Assembly: GCA_040507225.1 (NCBI GenBank) | Contig: JBEVVG010000002.1 | Span: 992,001 to 1,056,000, forward strand | Direction: 5' to 3' | Length of the DNA stretch: 64,000 nt | Source: Thiodiazotropha sp040507225 | Lineage (GTDB): Bacteria > Pseudomonadota > Gammaproteobacteria > Chromatiales > Chromatiaceae | Shown: positions 24,218-33,745 of the stretch, in pieces | Numbering within the stretch: the first letter of the stretch is position 1 | Layout of the letters: every line of letters starts with the position of its first letter | The notes under the pieces: generated by a model | What the model was told of the DNA's origin: nothing | Database searches by the model: none | What the model saw: only the letters and a program-made list of their open reading frames with translations | Program-made: the position numbers and the translations under genes

Positions 24218-27200
24218 ATGGCCTATTCTTTCACCGAAAAGAAGCGTATCCGCAAAGACTTCGGTAAACGACCCAGCATTCTGGAAGTTCCGTTTCTACT
24301 CGCGACACAGATTGATTCCTACCGGAGTTTCCTCCAGGACGGGGTGGCGGCGAATGAACGTGAGGATGTTGGTTTGCATGCCGCTTTCAAATCGGTCATG
24401 CCAATCACCAGCTATTCCGGTCATGCGGTACTCGAGTACGTCAATTACAAGCTCGGCGAACCGGTTTTCGATGTCCGCGAATGTCAACTGCGTGGCACCA
24501 CCTACGCGGCTCCACTGCGGGTGCTGGTTCGTCTGGTGATCTACGACAAGGAAGCGCCCGCGGGCTCCAAGGTCGTCAAGGATATTCGTGAGCAGGAAGT
24601 CTACATGGGCGAACTGCCACTGATGACCGACACCGGTACCTTCGTGATCAACGGTACCGAGCGCGTCATCGTGTCCCAGTTGCACCGCTCACCGGGCGTG
24701 TTCTTCGATCACGACCGTGGCAAGACGCACTCCTCGGGCAAGCTGCTGTTTTCCGCAAGGGTAATCCCCTATCGTGGTTCCTGGCTCGATTTCGAGTTCG
24801 ATCCCAAAGACAACGTCTTCGTGCGTATCGATCGTCGCCGCAAGTTGCCCGCGACCATACTTCTGCGCGCGCTGGGTTATGAAACCGAGCAGATTCTCGA
24901 GATGTTTTTCGAGACCGACACCTTTACCCTGTCGAAGCGTTCCGTAAAGGTGGACCTGGTGCCCGAGCGCCTGCGTGGTGAAACGGTCAGTTTTGATATC
25001 AAGTCCGGTAGCGAGGTCATCGTGGAGGCGGGCCGCAGGATTACCGCACGCCACATTCGTGAACTGGAAAAGGCCGGCGTGAACAAGTTGGATGTGCCCC
25101 GAGAGTATCTCTGCGGACGGGTTTTGGGCCACAACATCGTTGACAAGGAAACCGGCGAACTGCTGGCGGAAGCCAATGTCGAGATCACTGAGGAGATGGT
25201 TGATAAGATCATCGAATCCGGGGTGAAGAAGCTCAATACCCTGTTTACCAACGATCTGGACCATGGACCGTTCCTTTCGGAAACCCTGAGGATCGACCCG
25301 ACCACCAACGAACTCGAGGCGCAGGTAGAAATTTATCGCATGATGCGCCCGGGCGAGCCGCCGACCAAGGAAGCGGCCCAGAACCTGTTCAACAACCTGT
25401 TTTTTACCTCGGAACGATATGATCTCTCCGCGGTTGGCCGGATGAAATTCAATCGCCGCCTGAGCCGTGACGATGAAACCGGTGAAGGCGTACTCTCCAA
25501 AGAGGACATCGTGGATGTGCTCAGAGAGCTGATCAATATTCGCAACGGCAACGGCATCGTTGACGACATCGATCATCTCGGCAACCGCCGCATCCGCTGT
25601 GTGGGTGAGATGGCGGAGAATCAGTTCCGGGTTGGACTGGTGCGTGTCGAACGCGCGGTCAAGGAGCGCCTGACACAGGCAGAGTCCGAAGGCCTGATGC
25701 CGCAGGAGATGATCAACGCCAAGCCGGTGTCTGCGGCGATCAAGGAGTTCTTCGGTTCCAGCCAGTTGTCCCAGTTCATGGACCAGAACAATCCGCTGTC
25801 GGAGGTCACGCACAAGCGGCGCGTATCCGCTCTGGGCCCGGGTGGTCTTGCGCGCGAACGGGCCGGTTTCGAGGTGCGTGACGTGCACCCGACGCATTAC
25901 GGTCGAGTTTGCCCGATCGAGACCCCTGAAGGACCGAACATCGGTCTGATCAACTCTCTGGCCGTGTATGCCAGGACCAACCGGTTCGGGTTTCTCGAAA
26001 CCCCTTATCGGAAAGTCGATGATGGCAAGGTCACCGATCAGATCGACTATCTCTCAGCCATTGAAGAGGGTCGTTTCGTCATCGCCCAGGCCAATGCAAC
26101 CCTGGATGAGAACGGAAAACTGGCGGATGACCTGGTGTCTTCCCGCTTCCAGAACGAGTTCACCCTGTCCACTCCGGACAAGGTTCAGTACATCGACGTT
26201 TCGCCTAAGCAGATCGTCTCCGTGGCGGCTTCCCTGATCCCGTTCCTGGAACACGACGATGCCAACCGCGCCTTGATGGGCTCCAACATGCAGCGTCAGG
26301 CGGTTCCGGTACTGCGTGCCGAGAAGCCCCTGGTCGGTACCGGTATGGAGCGTGTGGTTGCGGTCGATTCGGGTGTGACCGTGGTGGCCAAGCGTGGCGG
26401 CCTGGTGGAATCCGTGGATGCCGCGCGTATTGTTGTGCGGGTGAATGATGACGAGACCGAAGCCGGCGAGCCGGGTGTGGACATCTACAATCTGACCAAG
26501 TACACCCGCTCCAATCAGAATACCTGCATCAATCAGCGTCCTCTGGTAAACGTGGACGATGTGATTGCACGGGGTGACGTGCTGGCCGATGGCCCTTCCA
26601 CGGATATGGGTGAACTGGCCCTGGGTCAGAATCTTCGGGTCGCCTTCATGCCCTGGAATGGCTACAACTTCGAAGACTCCATCCTGATATCCGAAAAGGT
26701 GGTGCAGGAGGATCGGTTCACTTCGATCCATATCGAAGAGATGACCTGCATGGCCCGTGACACCAAATTGGGTCCCGAGGAGATTACCGGTGATATCCCG
26801 AACGTGGGTGAGGCGGCGCTCTCCAAGCTGGACGAATCCGGCATCATCTACATCGGTGCGGAAGTGCGTGAGGGCGACATCCTGGTAGGTAAGGTCACCC
26901 CGAAAGGTGAATCCCAGCTTACCCCGGAGGAAAAACTCCTGCGCGCCATCTTTGGCGAGAAGGCCTCGGATGTGAAGGACACCTCCCTGCGTGTGTCTTC
27001 CGGAATGGTGGGAACGGTCATCGATGTTCAGGTCTTCACCCGGGATGGGGTTGAGAAAGACGCGCGTGCGCTGCAGATCGAACAGGTGGAACTCGACCGG
27101 GTGCGTAAGGATCTGGATGACCAGATGCGCATCGTCGAGGACGACACCTTCCAGCGTGTCGAGAAGATGTTGATCGGCAAGATCGTGGATGGCGGACCCA

Positions 27201-28294
27201 ACAAGATCAAGGCGGGCACCAAGGTCACCAAGTCTTATCTGGCCGAGATCGACCGGGACAAGTGGCTGGAAATCCGTCTGCGCAATGAGGAGTCTGCGGC
27301 TCAGCTCGAGGCGATTGCCGAGCAGATTCGCGCGCTGCGCGAAAGCTTCCGCGACAAGTTCGAAGAGAAGAAACGCAAGCTCACCGCTGGTGATGACCTG
27401 GCACCCGGGGTGCTGAAAATGGTCAAGGTCTATGTGGCCGTGAAACGCCGGGTCCAGCCTGGGGACAAGATGGCGGGCCGGCATGGTAACAAGGGTGTTA
27501 TCTCGACCATCGTGCCGATCGAGGATATGCCTTTCGACGAAAAAGGCGAGCCGGTGGATATCGTGCTCAATCCCCTCGGCGTGCCTTCACGCATGAATGT
27601 TGGACAGGTTCTCGAGACTCATCTGGGTTTTGCGGCCAAGGGCGTGGGACGGCGCATTGGCGCGATGATCGACGCGCAGGCCAAGATGGCCGATCTGAGG
27701 GAGTTTCTTGATCAGGTTTACAATGCCAGTGGCAAGCCCGAGCAACTGGGTGAATTCACCGACGATGAGTTGGTGGCCATGTGCGAGAACCTGAGAGGTG
27801 GTGTGCCGATGGCGACTCCCGTGTTCGACGGTGCCCACGAGTCTGAAGTCAAGCGGATGCTCGAATTGGCTCAGCTGCCGGAGAGTGGCCAGTGCAAGCT
27901 GTTCGATGGCCGAACCGGCGATCCCTTCGAACGTGAAGTCACTGTCGGCTACATGTACATGCTCAAGTTGAACCACCTGGTCGATGACAAGATGCATGCC
28001 CGTTCCACCGGACCTTACAGCCTGGTGACCCAGCAGCCGTTGGGTGGCAAGGCCCAGTTCGGCGGTCAGCGTTTCGGTGAGATGGAGGTCTGGGCCCTGG
28101 AGGCCTATGGTGCCGCCTATACCTTACAGGAAATGCTCACGGTCAAGTCGGACGACGTCAACGGTCGTACCCGCATGTACAAAAACATCGTCGACGGCAA
28201 CCATCAGATGGAAGCCGGTATGCCGGAGTCGTTCAATGTACTGGTCAAGGAGATTCGTTCTCTGGGTATCAACATCGAGCTGGAACAGGACTGA
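24218..28294 (+). CDS. rpoB: RNA polymerase beta subunit
   Basis: RpoB is the beta subunit of RNA polymerase. I chose ATG 24218: GAGGGAT precedes it and the product begins MAYSFTEKKRIRKDFGKR, as the family does. An in-frame start at 24170 would add 16 unconserved residues. The 1358-residue protein keeps the rifampicin-pocket segment GSSQLSQFMDQNNPLSEVTH and HKRRVSALGPGG in the usual susceptible form, and the C-terminal GGKAQFGGQRFGEMEVWALE. It lies 42 nt before rpoC. Confidence 0.99.
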   Translation: MAYSFTEKKRIRKDFGKRPSILEVPFLLATQIDSYRSFLQDGVAANEREDVGLHAAFKSVMPITSYSGHAVLEYVNYKLGEPVFDVRECQLRGTTYAAPLRVLVRLVIYDKEAPAGSKVVKDIREQEVYMGELPLMTDTGTFVINGTERVIVSQLHRSPGVFFDHDRGKTHSSGKLLFSARVIPYRGSWLDFEFDPKDNVFVRIDRRRKLPATILLRALGYETEQILEMFFETDTFTLSKRSVKVDLVPERLRGETVSFDIKSGSEVIVEAGRRITARHIRELEKAGVNKLDVPREYLCGRVLGHNIVDKETGELLAEANVEITEEMVDKIIESGVKKLNTLFTNDLDHGPFLSETLRIDPTTNELEAQVEIYRMMRPGEPPTKEAAQNLFNNLFFTSERYDLSAVGRMKFNRRLSRDDETGEGVLSKEDIVDVLRELINIRNGNGIVDDIDHLGNRRIRCVGEMAENQFRVGLVRVERAVKERLTQAESEGLMPQEMINAKPVSAAIKEFFGSSQLSQFMDQNNPLSEVTHKRRVSALGPGGLARERAGFEVRDVHPTHYGRVCPIETPEGPNIGLINSLAVYARTNRFGFLETPYRKVDDGKVTDQIDYLSAIEEGRFVIAQANATLDENGKLADDLVSSRFQNEFTLSTPDKVQYIDVSPKQIVSVAASLIPFLEHDDANRALMGSNMQRQAVPVLRAEKPLVGTGMERVVAVDSGVTVVAKRGGLVESVDAARIVVRVNDDETEAGEPGVDIYNLTKYTRSNQNTCINQRPLVNVDDVIARGDVLADGPSTDMGELALGQNLRVAFMPWNGYNFEDSILISEKVVQEDRFTSIHIEEMTCMARDTKLGPEEITGDIPNVGEAALSKLDESGIIYIGAEVREGDILVGKVTPKGESQLTPEEKLLRAIFGEKASDVKDTSLRVSSGMVGTVIDVQVFTRDGVEKDARALQIEQVELDRVRKDLDDQMRIVEDDTFQRVEKMLIGKIVDGGPNKIKAGTKVTKSYLAEIDRDKWLEIRLRNEESAAQLEAIAEQIRALRESFRDKFEEKKRKLTAGDDLAPGVLKMVKVYVAVKRRVQPGDKMAGRHGNKGVISTIVPIEDMPFDEKGEPVDIVLNPLGVPSRMNVGQVLETHLGFAAKGVGRRIGAMIDAQAKMADLREFLDQVYNASGKPEQLGEFTDDELVAMCENLRGGVPMATPVFDGAHESEVKRMLELAQLPESGQCKLFDGRTGDPFEREVTVGYMYMLKLNHLVDDKMHARSTGPYSLVTQQPLGGKAQFGGQRFGEMEVWALEAYGAAYTLQEMLTVKSDDVNGRTRMYKNIVDGNHQMEAGMPESFNVLVKEIRSLGINIELEQD

Positions 28295-28336
28295 AGAACT
28301 GACGCTGGTCAGTAACCGAATGCAGGAGATACGATC

Positions 28337-31300
28337 TTGAAAGATCTACTGAATATTCTTAAGCAGCAGGGTCAGACGGAAGATTTTGATGCGATCCGGA
28401 TAGGTCTGGCTTCGCCGGACATGATTCGTTCCTGGTCCTACGGCGAGGTCAAGAAACCGGAGACCATCAACTACCGTACCTTCAAGCCGGAGCGCGATGG
28501 ACTGTTCTGCGCCAAGATTTTTGGCCCCATCAGCGATTACGAATGTCTGTGCGGCAAGTACAAGCGTCTCAAACACCGCGGTGTGGTGTGTGAGAAGTGC
28601 GGTGTCGAGGTGACCCTGGCGAAGGTGCGTCGCGAGCGCATGGGGCATATCGAGCTGGCCAGTCCTGTGGCGCACATCTGGTTCCTCAAGTCGCTGCCCT
28701 CACGCATCGGTCTGTTGATGGACATGACCCTGCGGGATATCGAGCGCGTGCTGTATTTCGAATCCTTCGTGGTGGTCGACCCCGGTATGACGCCTCTGGA
28801 GCGCGGACAACTGCTGACTGACGAGCAGTACCTGGACGCGATCGAGGAAAACGGTGACGAATTCGATGCGCGCATGGGTGCTGAAGCGGTCTATGAACTG
28901 CTGAAAACCATCGATATCCCCGAAGAGGTCAAGCGTCTGCGTGAAGAGATCACGGGGACCAATTCGGAAACCAAGATCAAGAAATTCACCAAGCGCCTGA
29001 AGCTTCTGGAATCCCTGCACGAATCGGGCAATCGGCCGGAATGGATGGTGCTGACCGTACTGCCTGTGCTGCCTCCGGAACTGCGTCCTCTGGTGCCCCT
29101 GGACGGCGGCCGTTTCGCCACTTCGGATCTGAATGATCTGTATCGCCGGGTGATCAACCGCAACAATCGCCTGAAGCGCTTGCTCGATCTGAATGCCCCC
29201 GACATCATCGTGCGCAACGAGAAGCGGATGCTGCAAGAAGCGGTTGACGCCCTGCTCGATAACGGACGTCGTGGGCGTGCCATCACCGGTACCAACCGTC
29301 GTCCGCTGAAATCCCTGGCCGATATGATCAAGGGCAAGCAGGGACGTTTCCGGCAGAACCTGTTGGGTAAGCGCGTCGATTATTCCGGCCGTTCGGTGAT
29401 CGTGGTGGGTCCGACCCTGAAGTTGCACCAATGCGGTCTGCCCAAGCGAATGGCCCTGGAACTTTTCAAGCCGTTTATTTTCAGCAAGCTGCAGCTGCGC
29501 GGTCTGGCCACCACCATAAAGGCCGCGAAAAAGCTGGTCGAACGGGGTTCCGGCGAAGTCTGGGATATCCTGGAAGAGGTGATTCGTGAACATCCGGTGA
29601 TGCTCAACCGCGCGCCGACTCTGCATCGGCTGGGTATCCAGGCGTTTGAGCCGGTGCTGATCGAAGGTAAGGCGATCCAGCTCCATCCGCTGGTCTGTAC
29701 CGCATTCAACGCCGACTTCGACGGAGACCAGATGGCTGTCCATGTGCCGCTGTCCCTGGAAGCGCAGTTGGAAGCCCGCAGCCTGATGATGGCGACCAAC
29801 AACATTTTGTCCCCGGCCAATGGCGATCCGATCATCGTGCCTTCCCAGGACGTGGTGTTGGGCCTGTATTACATGACCCGTGAGCGGGTGAACGCGAAGG
29901 GCGAGGGGCTGGCCTTCTCCGATTCCAAAGAGGCGAAGCGGGCCTACGAGTCCGGTCATGCGGATCTTCAGGCCCGGGTCAAAGTGCGCATTCGGGAGAA
30001 GGTGCTCGACGCGGATGGGCAGATGACGGATAACATCCGCATCGTTGATACCACCATCGGCCGCACCCTGGTATTCGATATCGTACCCGACGGACTGCCG
30101 TTTGCGCTGATCGACCAGCCCATGGGCAAGAAGGTGATCTCTAATCTGATCAATGCCTGCTACCGTCGCCTCGGCCTCAAGGATACGGTGATTTTCGCGG
30201 ATCAGCTGATGTATACCGGTTTCCGCTATGCTACCCGCGCGGCAGTCTCGTTCTGTTCCAATGACATGGTGGTACCCGACGAGAAAGGCGAGATTCTGGC
30301 GCGTGCCGAGTCGGAGGTGAAAGAGATCGAGAATCAGTACACCTCCGGTCTGGTTACCAACGGTGAGCGCTACAACAAGGTGGTGGATATCTGGTCGCAT
30401 ACCAACGACCAGGTGGCCAAAGCCATGATGGCCAAGCTCGGCAAGCAGAAAGTGGTCAACCGTGAAGGCGAAGAAGTGGAACAGGACTCCTTCAACTCGG
30501 TCTACATGATGGCCGACTCCGGCGCCCGTGGTTCCGCTGCCCAGATCCGGCAGCTTGCCGGTATGCGTGGTCTGATGGCGAAGCCGGACGGCTCGATCAT
30601 CGAAACACCGATCACGGCGAACTTCCGCGAAGGTCTGGACGTTCTGCAGTACTTCATTTCCACCCACGGCGCCCGTAAAGGTCTCGCGGATACCGCGCTG
30701 AAAACCGCCAACTCCGGGTACCTGACCCGGCGTCTCGTGGACGTGGCCCAGGACATGGTGGTACTGGAGCAGGATTGTGGTACCGAGCAGGGCCTCCTGA
30801 TGCAGCCCATCATCGAGGGTGGTGACGTCGTGGAACCCCTCAGAGAGCGTATTCTGGGTCGTGTGACCGCGCTTCCGGTATACGCACCGGGCAGTGACGA
30901 AGTGGTCTGTGAATCCGGGGTTCTGCTCGACGAGCAATGGATGGATACCCTGGAGAACAGTGGTGTGGACCAGGTTGTGGTGCGTTCCGCTATAACCTGT
31001 GACGCCAAAGTCGGTGTCTGCAGTAAATGTTATGGACGTGACCTGGCGCGTGGGCACCGGGTGAATATCGGTGAGTCCGTCGGCGTTATCGCCGCTCAGT
31101 CCATTGGTGAACCGGGCACCCAGTTGACCATGCGTACCTTCCATATCGGTGGTGCGGCCTCCCGTTCCGCTGCCGTCAACAATATCCAAGTCAAGGCTCC
31201 GGGTACCGCGAAACTGCATAACATCAAGACGGTGAAGCACTCCAGCGGTCACCTGGTGGCGACCTCCCGTTCCGGTGAGTTGACCATCGTGGATGAAGTG

Positions 31301-32551
31301 GGTCGTGAGCGTGAGCGCTATAAGGTGCCATACGGTGCCACCCTGCAAGTCGAAGACGGCACCGCCGTCAGCGGTGGTCAGATCGTTGCCAACTGGGACC
31401 CGCACACCCATCCGGTTATCACCGAAGTGGCGGGTGTTCTGCGTTTCGAAAACTTCGTCGATGGCGTGACCGTACAGAAGAAAACTGATGAGGTTACCGG
31501 CCTGAGTTCCCTGGAGATCATCGATCCCAAGCAGCGGCCGGCCGCGGGCAAGGATATCCGGCCCATGGTCAAACTGGTCGACAGCAAGGGTAAGGACCTG
31601 AATATCGCGGGTACCGACATTCCGGCGCACTATTACCTGCCGGCCAATGCGGTGGTCAATGTGCAGGACGGAGCCGATGTGGGTGTGGGTGACGTACTGG
31701 CCCGTATCCCCCAGGAATCGTCCAAGACCCGTGACATCACCGGTGGTCTTCCCCGCGTGGCGGATCTGTTCGAGGCTCGCAAGCCCAAGGATCCCGCGAT
31801 TCTCGCAGAGGCCACGGGTACCGTGAGTTTTGGTAAGGATACCAAGGGCAAGCAGCGTCTGATCATCACTGATCCCGAGGGTGAGCAGCATGAAGAGCTG
31901 ATTCCGAAATGGCGTCACGTCAATGTGTTCGAGGGTGAGCAGGTTGAAAAGGGTGAAATGATCTCGGATGGCGAATTGAATCCGCATGACATCCTGCGTC
32001 TGAAAGGCGTCACCGACCTGGCCGAATACCTGGTCAAGGAGATCCAGGACGTCTACCGCCTGCAGGGTGTGAAGATCAATGACAAGCATATCGAGGTGAT
32101 CATTCGCCAGATGCTGCGCAAGATCGAGATCACGGTTCCGGGTGACAGCCGTTTCCTCAAGGGTGAACAGGTCGAACGCTCGGCGCTGATCGAGGAGTCC
32201 GAAGTCCTGCGTGGCGATGGTAAACACCCCGCGCTGTACGAGCCGCTGTTACTGGGCATTACCAAGGCCTCACTGGCGACCGAATCGTTTATTTCGGCGG
32301 CTTCCTTCCAGGAAACCACTCGGGTGCTGACGGAGGCTGCGGTGCGTGGCATGTCCGACCACCTGAACGGACTGAAAGAGAATGTCATCGTCGGGCGGCT
32401 GATACCGTCCGGTACTGGCCTTTCCTACCACAATGAGCGTCATCGCAAACGTCATGAAGAGGCTCGTGAGGCGGACTCGAAGAACGAATTGGTGGTGGAA
32501 GAAGTCGAGCAGGCCTTCAAGGAGGCTCTCAACACCCCTGAGGCGGAGTGA
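28337..32551 (+). CDS. rpoC: RNA polymerase beta' subunit
   Basis: RpoC carries the catalytic centre of RNA polymerase. The start codon is TTG, with GCAGGAGAT before it and the product beginning MKDLLNILKQQ. The 1404-residue protein has the zinc-ribbon cysteines (CLCGKY...CEKCG, about residues 70-88), the Mg-binding NADFDGDQM, and the second zinc site with CDAK/CSKCYGRD near residue 890. Length and order match gammaproteobacterial RpoC (E. coli 1407). A strong promoter for the str genes follows within 30 nt. Confidence 0.99.
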   Translation: MKDLLNILKQQGQTEDFDAIRIGLASPDMIRSWSYGEVKKPETINYRTFKPERDGLFCAKIFGPISDYECLCGKYKRLKHRGVVCEKCGVEVTLAKVRRERMGHIELASPVAHIWFLKSLPSRIGLLMDMTLRDIERVLYFESFVVVDPGMTPLERGQLLTDEQYLDAIEENGDEFDARMGAEAVYELLKTIDIPEEVKRLREEITGTNSETKIKKFTKRLKLLESLHESGNRPEWMVLTVLPVLPPELRPLVPLDGGRFATSDLNDLYRRVINRNNRLKRLLDLNAPDIIVRNEKRMLQEAVDALLDNGRRGRAITGTNRRPLKSLADMIKGKQGRFRQNLLGKRVDYSGRSVIVVGPTLKLHQCGLPKRMALELFKPFIFSKLQLRGLATTIKAAKKLVERGSGEVWDILEEVIREHPVMLNRAPTLHRLGIQAFEPVLIEGKAIQLHPLVCTAFNADFDGDQMAVHVPLSLEAQLEARSLMMATNNILSPANGDPIIVPSQDVVLGLYYMTRERVNAKGEGLAFSDSKEAKRAYESGHADLQARVKVRIREKVLDADGQMTDNIRIVDTTIGRTLVFDIVPDGLPFALIDQPMGKKVISNLINACYRRLGLKDTVIFADQLMYTGFRYATRAAVSFCSNDMVVPDEKGEILARAESEVKEIENQYTSGLVTNGERYNKVVDIWSHTNDQVAKAMMAKLGKQKVVNREGEEVEQDSFNSVYMMADSGARGSAAQIRQLAGMRGLMAKPDGSIIETPITANFREGLDVLQYFISTHGARKGLADTALKTANSGYLTRRLVDVAQDMVVLEQDCGTEQGLLMQPIIEGGDVVEPLRERILGRVTALPVYAPGSDEVVCESGVLLDEQWMDTLENSGVDQVVVRSAITCDAKVGVCSKCYGRDLARGHRVNIGESVGVIAAQSIGEPGTQLTMRTFHIGGAASRSAAVNNIQVKAPGTAKLHNIKTVKHSSGHLVATSRSGELTIVDEVGRERERYKVPYGATLQVEDGTAVSGGQIVANWDPHTHPVITEVAGVLRFENFVDGVTVQKKTDEVTGLSSLEIIDPKQRPAAGKDIRPMVKLVDSKGKDLNIAGTDIPAHYYLPANAVVNVQDGADVGVGDVLARIPQESSKTRDITGGLPRVADLFEARKPKDPAILAEATGTVSFGKDTKGKQRLIITDPEGEQHEELIPKWRHVNVFEGEQVEKGEMISDGELNPHDILRLKGVTDLAEYLVKEIQDVYRLQGVKINDKHIEVIIRQMLRKIEITVPGDSRFLKGEQVERSALIEESEVLRGDGKHPALYEPLLLGITKASLATESFISAASFQETTRVLTEAAVRGMSDHLNGLKENVIVGRLIPSGTGLSYHNERHRKRHEEAREADSKNELVVEEVEQAFKEALNTPEAE

Positions 32552-32578
32552 TAAACCTGTAGGTTTACTGCAATACGC

Positions 32579-32607
32579 TTGACACAGGAAGGGAGTGGGC
32601 ATAGAAT
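32579..32607 (+). promoter_or_regulatory. str operon promoter, near-consensus sigma-70
   Basis: TTGACA (32579-32584, exact consensus), 17 bp spacer, TAGAAT (32602-32607), then the discriminator GCGCCCTCC. This is the best promoter in the window. It lies 27 nt after the rpoC stop and about 200 nt before rpsL. Confidence 0.85.
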
Positions 32608-32619
32608 GCGCCCTCCTTG

Positions 32620-32649
32620 GACAGGCCGGCCTATGCCGGCCTGTCGTTT
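32620..32649 (+). terminator. Perfect 11-bp hairpin at the start of the str transcript
   Basis: GACAGGCCGGC (32620-32630) pairs perfectly with GCCGGCCTGTC (32635-32645) around a CTAT loop, followed by GTTT. It could end the rpoBC transcript. It also lies only a few bases after the start predicted for the str promoter, so it may be a 5' stabilising or regulatory hairpin. Confidence 0.6.
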
Positions 32650-32808
32650 CTGATACTCAAAGTGCCAGCCTAAGGCATTGTTGAGTAACGATATTCAAAG
32701 CCCGAGAATCTGAATTGCCCAGGTTTGCTGTTTCTTGAGCGGCATCTAGGGTGCCTCTGGCTTTAACTTAAGCAAATAGCGAAGAAAACGTCCCTGGAGA
32801 CGGAATAG

Positions 32809-33183
32809 ATGGCGACAATTAACCAGCTGGTGCGCAAGCCCAGGAAGAGAAAAGTCCAGAAGAGTAACGTGCCGGCGCTGGAAGCCTGCCCGCAGCGTCG
32901 TGGTGTGTGCACCCGTGTATACACGACCACGCCGAAAAAGCCGAACTCTGCACTGCGTAAAGTGGCTCGTGTTCGTCTGACCAACGGCTATGAGGTTTCC
33001 AGCTACATCGGTGGTGAGGGACACAATCTCCAGGAGCACTCGGTGGTGCTGATCCGTGGCGGTCGTGTCAAGGACTTGCCGGGTGTTCGCTATCACGTGG
33101 TGCGCGGCAGTCTGGATACCTCCGGTGTCGAGAAGCGGCGTCAAGCACGCTCCAAGTACGGCGCGAAGCGGCCGAAAGGGTAA
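32809..33183 (+). CDS. rpsL: Ribosomal protein S12
   Basis: S12 sits in the decoding centre. The 124-residue protein has the KKPNSALRKVARV loop and the GRVKDLPGVRYH loop, including the Lys residues whose change gives streptomycin resistance and the Asp that is methylthiolated in E. coli; both loops are wild type. CCTGGAGACGG precedes the ATG. First gene of the str group. Confidence 0.99.
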   Translation: MATINQLVRKPRKRKVQKSNVPALEACPQRRGVCTRVYTTTPKKPNSALRKVARVRLTNGYEVSSYIGGEGHNLQEHSVVLIRGGRVKDLPGVRYHVVRGSLDTSGVEKRRQARSKYGAKRPKG

Positions 33184-33226
33184 GGTCTGCGGGGCAGACA
33201 TCAATCAACAGGTTTGAGATAGAGCA

Positions 33227-33697
33227 ATGCCAAGAAGACGAGTCGCAGCACGGCGTGAAGCCCTGCCGGATCCTAAATACGGAAGTAAACTGCTGGCCAA
33301 ATTCATCAATATGGTGATGCAGGACGGTAAAAAGTCTGTCGCTGAAAAGATCCTTTACGGCGCCCTGGATACCGTTGTGGACAAACGTGGCGGTGAGCCG
33401 CTGGAGCACCTCGAGACCGCGCTCGAGAATGTGCGTCCGCTGGTGGAGGTCAAGTCCCGCCGTGTGGGTGGTGCGACTTACCAGGTTCCGGTCGAGGTTC
33501 GTCCTAACCGTCGTAACTCCCTGGCGATGCGCTGGCTGATCGACGCGTCGCGCAAGCGCAGTGAAAAATCCATGGCCTATCGCCTGGCGGGCGAGTTGCT
33601 GGATGCCACTGAGAACAAGGGTGCTGCGGTCAAGAAGAAAGACGACACGCATCGTATGGCTGAGGCCAACAAGGCATTCTCGCACTATCGCTGGTAA
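33227..33697 (+). CDS. rpsG: Ribosomal protein S7
   Basis: S7 nucleates assembly of the 30S head and contacts E-site tRNA; it represses the str mRNA in E. coli. The 156-residue protein has the start MPRRRVAARRE and the rRNA-binding RVGGATYQVPVEVRP segment. It lies 43 nt after rpsL, the gap where S7 binds in E. coli. Confidence 0.99.
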   Translation: MPRRRVAARREALPDPKYGSKLLAKFINMVMQDGKKSVAEKILYGALDTVVDKRGGEPLEHLETALENVRPLVEVKSRRVGGATYQVPVEVRPNRRNSLAMRWLIDASRKRSEKSMAYRLAGELLDATENKGAAVKKKDDTHRMAEANKAFSHYRW

Positions 33698-33745
33698 GCG
33701 ATCGTTTAACCCTCTACTTAAGCTCTTTAAAAACAGGTTTGTAAC

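Noticed and set aside
26054..27484. Long minus-strand frame opposite rpoB
   Set aside because: Same codon-bias shadow; rpoB on the other strand is certain and leaves no space for a second gene.
28700..32227. Minus-strand open frame of 1175 codons opposite rpoC
   Set aside because: It is the mirror frame of a GC-rich conserved gene; the product is His/Gln/Arg-rich and lacks any family feature.
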